DNA from: an uncultured Clostridia bacterium | GTDB lineage: Bacteria; Bacillota; Clostridia; Oscillospirales; Ruminococcaceae | Direction of reading: 5' to 3' | Assembly: GCA_946535685.1 (NCBI GenBank) | Contig: CAMNDR010000060.1 | Span: 1 to 6,420, forward strand | Length of the DNA stretch: 6,420 nt | In this document: positions 4,866 to 6,420 of the stretch, piece after piece | Position numbering within the stretch: the first letter of the stretch is position 1 | Layout of the letters: every line of letters begins with the position of its first letter | Program-made: the position numbers and the translations under genes | The notes under the pieces: generated by a model | What the model was told of the DNA's origin: nothing | Database searches by the model: none | Seen by the model: only the letters and a program-made list of their open reading frames with translations

Positions 4866-6420
4866 TCATGCTTTCTTTGCCCTGCGCTCGGCCTTTCTCC
4901 GCTCACGGGCAAGGCGTTTCTGTTCCTTGACATAGCGCTTGTGCGCTTCATCCCACCGGATATAGGCAGCGGCTGCCTCCGCAGACTGCTGTCCGGCATC
5001 ACTGCTGTAGAGCCGTTCATCAAGCTGCGTATACAGCACCTGCTCTGCGAAGAACGGTGCAGATGCATCCGCAAGCTCATTGACCGTGGTGCTCTCCGGC
5101 AGGCGCATCGTTTTCCGCATGCGGCAGAAGATCGCAGAAGCAGCTTCCACGGGCGTGAGCTTCTGCAGGCGGCTCCGGAACAGCTTCTCCCGGATCATCG
5201 GCATCATCAGCCAGATCACCAGCACGATCAGTGCCAGTGCCAGCATCACGAAGCCCCAGCGCATGACGTTCAGGTTCTCGGCGGTACCGTTCTCCTCCAG
5301 TGCGTCTGCGGCGATCGTCGGTTCAAAGCTCACCCAGCCGTATCCTGCGATATAGACCTCCGGGAATGCATGGGCATCCCTTGCCTTGATGACAAAGTTT
5401 GTGTTCCATTCTTCTCCGTCTGTAAAACGGATGCGGTTGTCGTACCGCTCGCCCATGTTATAGCCCACGGCACAGCGTGCCGGAAGCCCTGCACTGCGGC
5501 AGAGCAGCGTCATGGCAGTGGCATATTCCCAGCAGACACCACGGTGCGTGGTCAGCAGGAAATCTTCAACATTCTCACCGGGCGCCTTCTGGTAGGCCAT
5601 GTCATAGAGATATTCCCCGTTGCCGAAATACTGCTCGATGGCAAGCGCTTTTTCCAGATCAGAGTCCAGACCCTCCGTAAGCTGTGCGGCAAGCGCATCG
5701 ACCGCCTCCGGACGCCAGTCCTCCTCATCCGTCATTGCCAGATAAGCATCTGCATCCTCCGCCTCCGCCTGTGCCTGCAGCAGGAGCGCTGCTGCATCAG
5801 CGTCACGTTCCTGCAGCACATCCGCTGCATCGCCGAGCAAAGCTGCATAGTCTTCGTGCTGCAGATAATGCAGCACCTCACGGACACGCCCGGATCGTGC
5901 ATAGGTATCCGGGTAATAGTTCGCAGTAACAGTCGAATAGCCGATCTTCATCGTGCCGGTCGGCGATGTCTGGATCGCTGTGTAATCACTCGGATGGTCG
6001 ATCGAATAGGTTCTGGTCGGAGCGATCAGAACATCAGCAGGGCGCCAGGATACGCTGGCAACAGAGATCTGATACCTGAACTGCTCCGGCAGCTCCGCAC
6101 CGGCAGTCTCCTGCAGACCATAGCGTGCAGCAAACGCCGCATCCGCCTCTGCCGCATCGCAGATCGCCTGCAGCAGATCCTGTGGTCTGTAGGTCAGGGG
6201 CTCCGTATAGGGCAGCGTCGGGCGGTCATAATCGGAGGCATTCCAACTGTCATCCTCGTGATAATACGTAAACGTCTGCGTCCGCAGCCGCAGTGATTCC
6301 GGTGAGATGACATAGAACAGCGTCCGGGCATTGTTGTTGGACAGGCCGCGGTTATCCGTGGACTCCATAAAGGACGAGATCATCGACATCAGCGTATCAG
6401 ACCATGTGCTGTAGGACATG
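4866..6420 (-). CDS. TgpA-type membrane transglutaminase, C-terminal part (5' end outside window)
   Basis: The reading frame is open at the window edge. The visible 517 residues begin at Met (6419-6417), but the true start is probably further upstream, because this family normally has a multi-helix membrane N-terminus. Residues about 38-60 (SPESLRLRTQTFTYYHEDDSW) resemble the extracytoplasmic segment that follows those helices. The transglutaminase-like core lies at about 250-370, with the nucleophile in GVCWEYATA (Cys296), DAHAFPEVY (His350) and WVSFEPT (Glu366 where many members have Asp). One membrane helix follows at about 387-408, then a cytoplasmic DUF4129-like region at about 420-490 and a Lys/Arg-rich tail at 494-517. 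An Ala/Asp/Glu-rich stretch occupies about 186-240. Relatives often sit beside MoxR ATPase and DUF58 genes, which might lie off-window. The substrate is unknown; roles in cell-envelope protein processing or crosslinking are inferred from the family. Confidence 0.85.
   Translation of the reverse strand, partial: MSYSTWSDTLMSMISSFMESTDNRGLSNNNARTLFYVISPESLRLRTQTFTYYHEDDSWNASDYDRPTLPYTEPLTYRPQDLLQAICDAAEADAAFAARYGLQETAGAELPEQFRYQISVASVSWRPADVLIAPTRTYSIDHPSDYTAIQTSPTGTMKIGYSTVTANYYPDTYARSGRVREVLHYLQHEDYAALLGDAADVLQERDADAAALLLQAQAEAEDADAYLAMTDEEDWRPEAVDALAAQLTEGLDSDLEKALAIEQYFGNGEYLYDMAYQKAPGENVEDFLLTTHRGVCWEYATAMTLLCRSAGLPARCAVGYNMGERYDNRIRFTDGEEWNTNFVIKARDAHAFPEVYIAGYGWVSFEPTIAADALEENGTAENLNVMRWGFVMLALALIVLVIWLMMPMIREKLFRSRLQKLTPVEAASAIFCRMRKTMRLPESTTVNELADASAPFFAEQVLYTQLDERLYSSDAGQQSAEAAAAYIRWDEAHKRYVKEQKRLARERRKAERRAKKA

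Noticed and set aside
4941..6296. A 451-codon open frame on the plus strand opposite the transglutaminase gene
   Set aside because: The composition is biased, there is no recognisable family, and the minus strand encodes a clear transglutaminase core. It is a shadow frame.

Overview
The window looks like chromosomal DNA of a Gram-positive anaerobe of the Clostridia, probably a Ruminococcus-like Oscillospiraceae member. I infer this from the GC-rich coding sequence set against an AT-rich intergenic region, the strong AGGAGG-type ribosome binding sites, a SigA-type promoter close to consensus, and the protein family subtypes. The taxon is an inference from style, not a match. No tRNA, rRNA, CRISPR array, insertion sequence or phage gene is visible, and all real genes lie on the minus strand.

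In transcription order, from high to low coordinates, the window holds: (1) 6420-4866, the C-terminal 517 residues of a TgpA-type membrane transglutaminase whose start lies outside the window; (2) a perfect 11-bp hairpin at 4832-4859; (3) 4814-3843, prmA, the ribosomal protein L11 methyltransferase; (4) 3835-2261, a single ORF joining an AzoR-like flavodoxin-fold oxidoreductase to a PPP-type metallophosphatase; (5) a 171-bp AT-rich intergenic region with a promoter, dyad-symmetric repeats, a leader hairpin and a possible 22-residue leader peptide; (6) 2089-17, an elongation factor G paralogue of the EF-G-2 type.

The first three genes are close together (51 bp and 7 bp apart) with no obvious promoter between them, so they are probably cotranscribed. 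The EF-G-like gene has its own promoter. PrmA modifies L11, part of the ribosomal site where EF-G-type GTPases act, so prmA and the EF-G-like gene share a translation theme. The oxidoreductase-phosphatase fusion lies between them and is the least ordinary item here. Its function cannot be read from sequence. The second most interesting item is the EF-G-like leader, where a small ORF overlaps the GTPase start as ATGA and contains a hairpin and the GTPase ribosome binding site.
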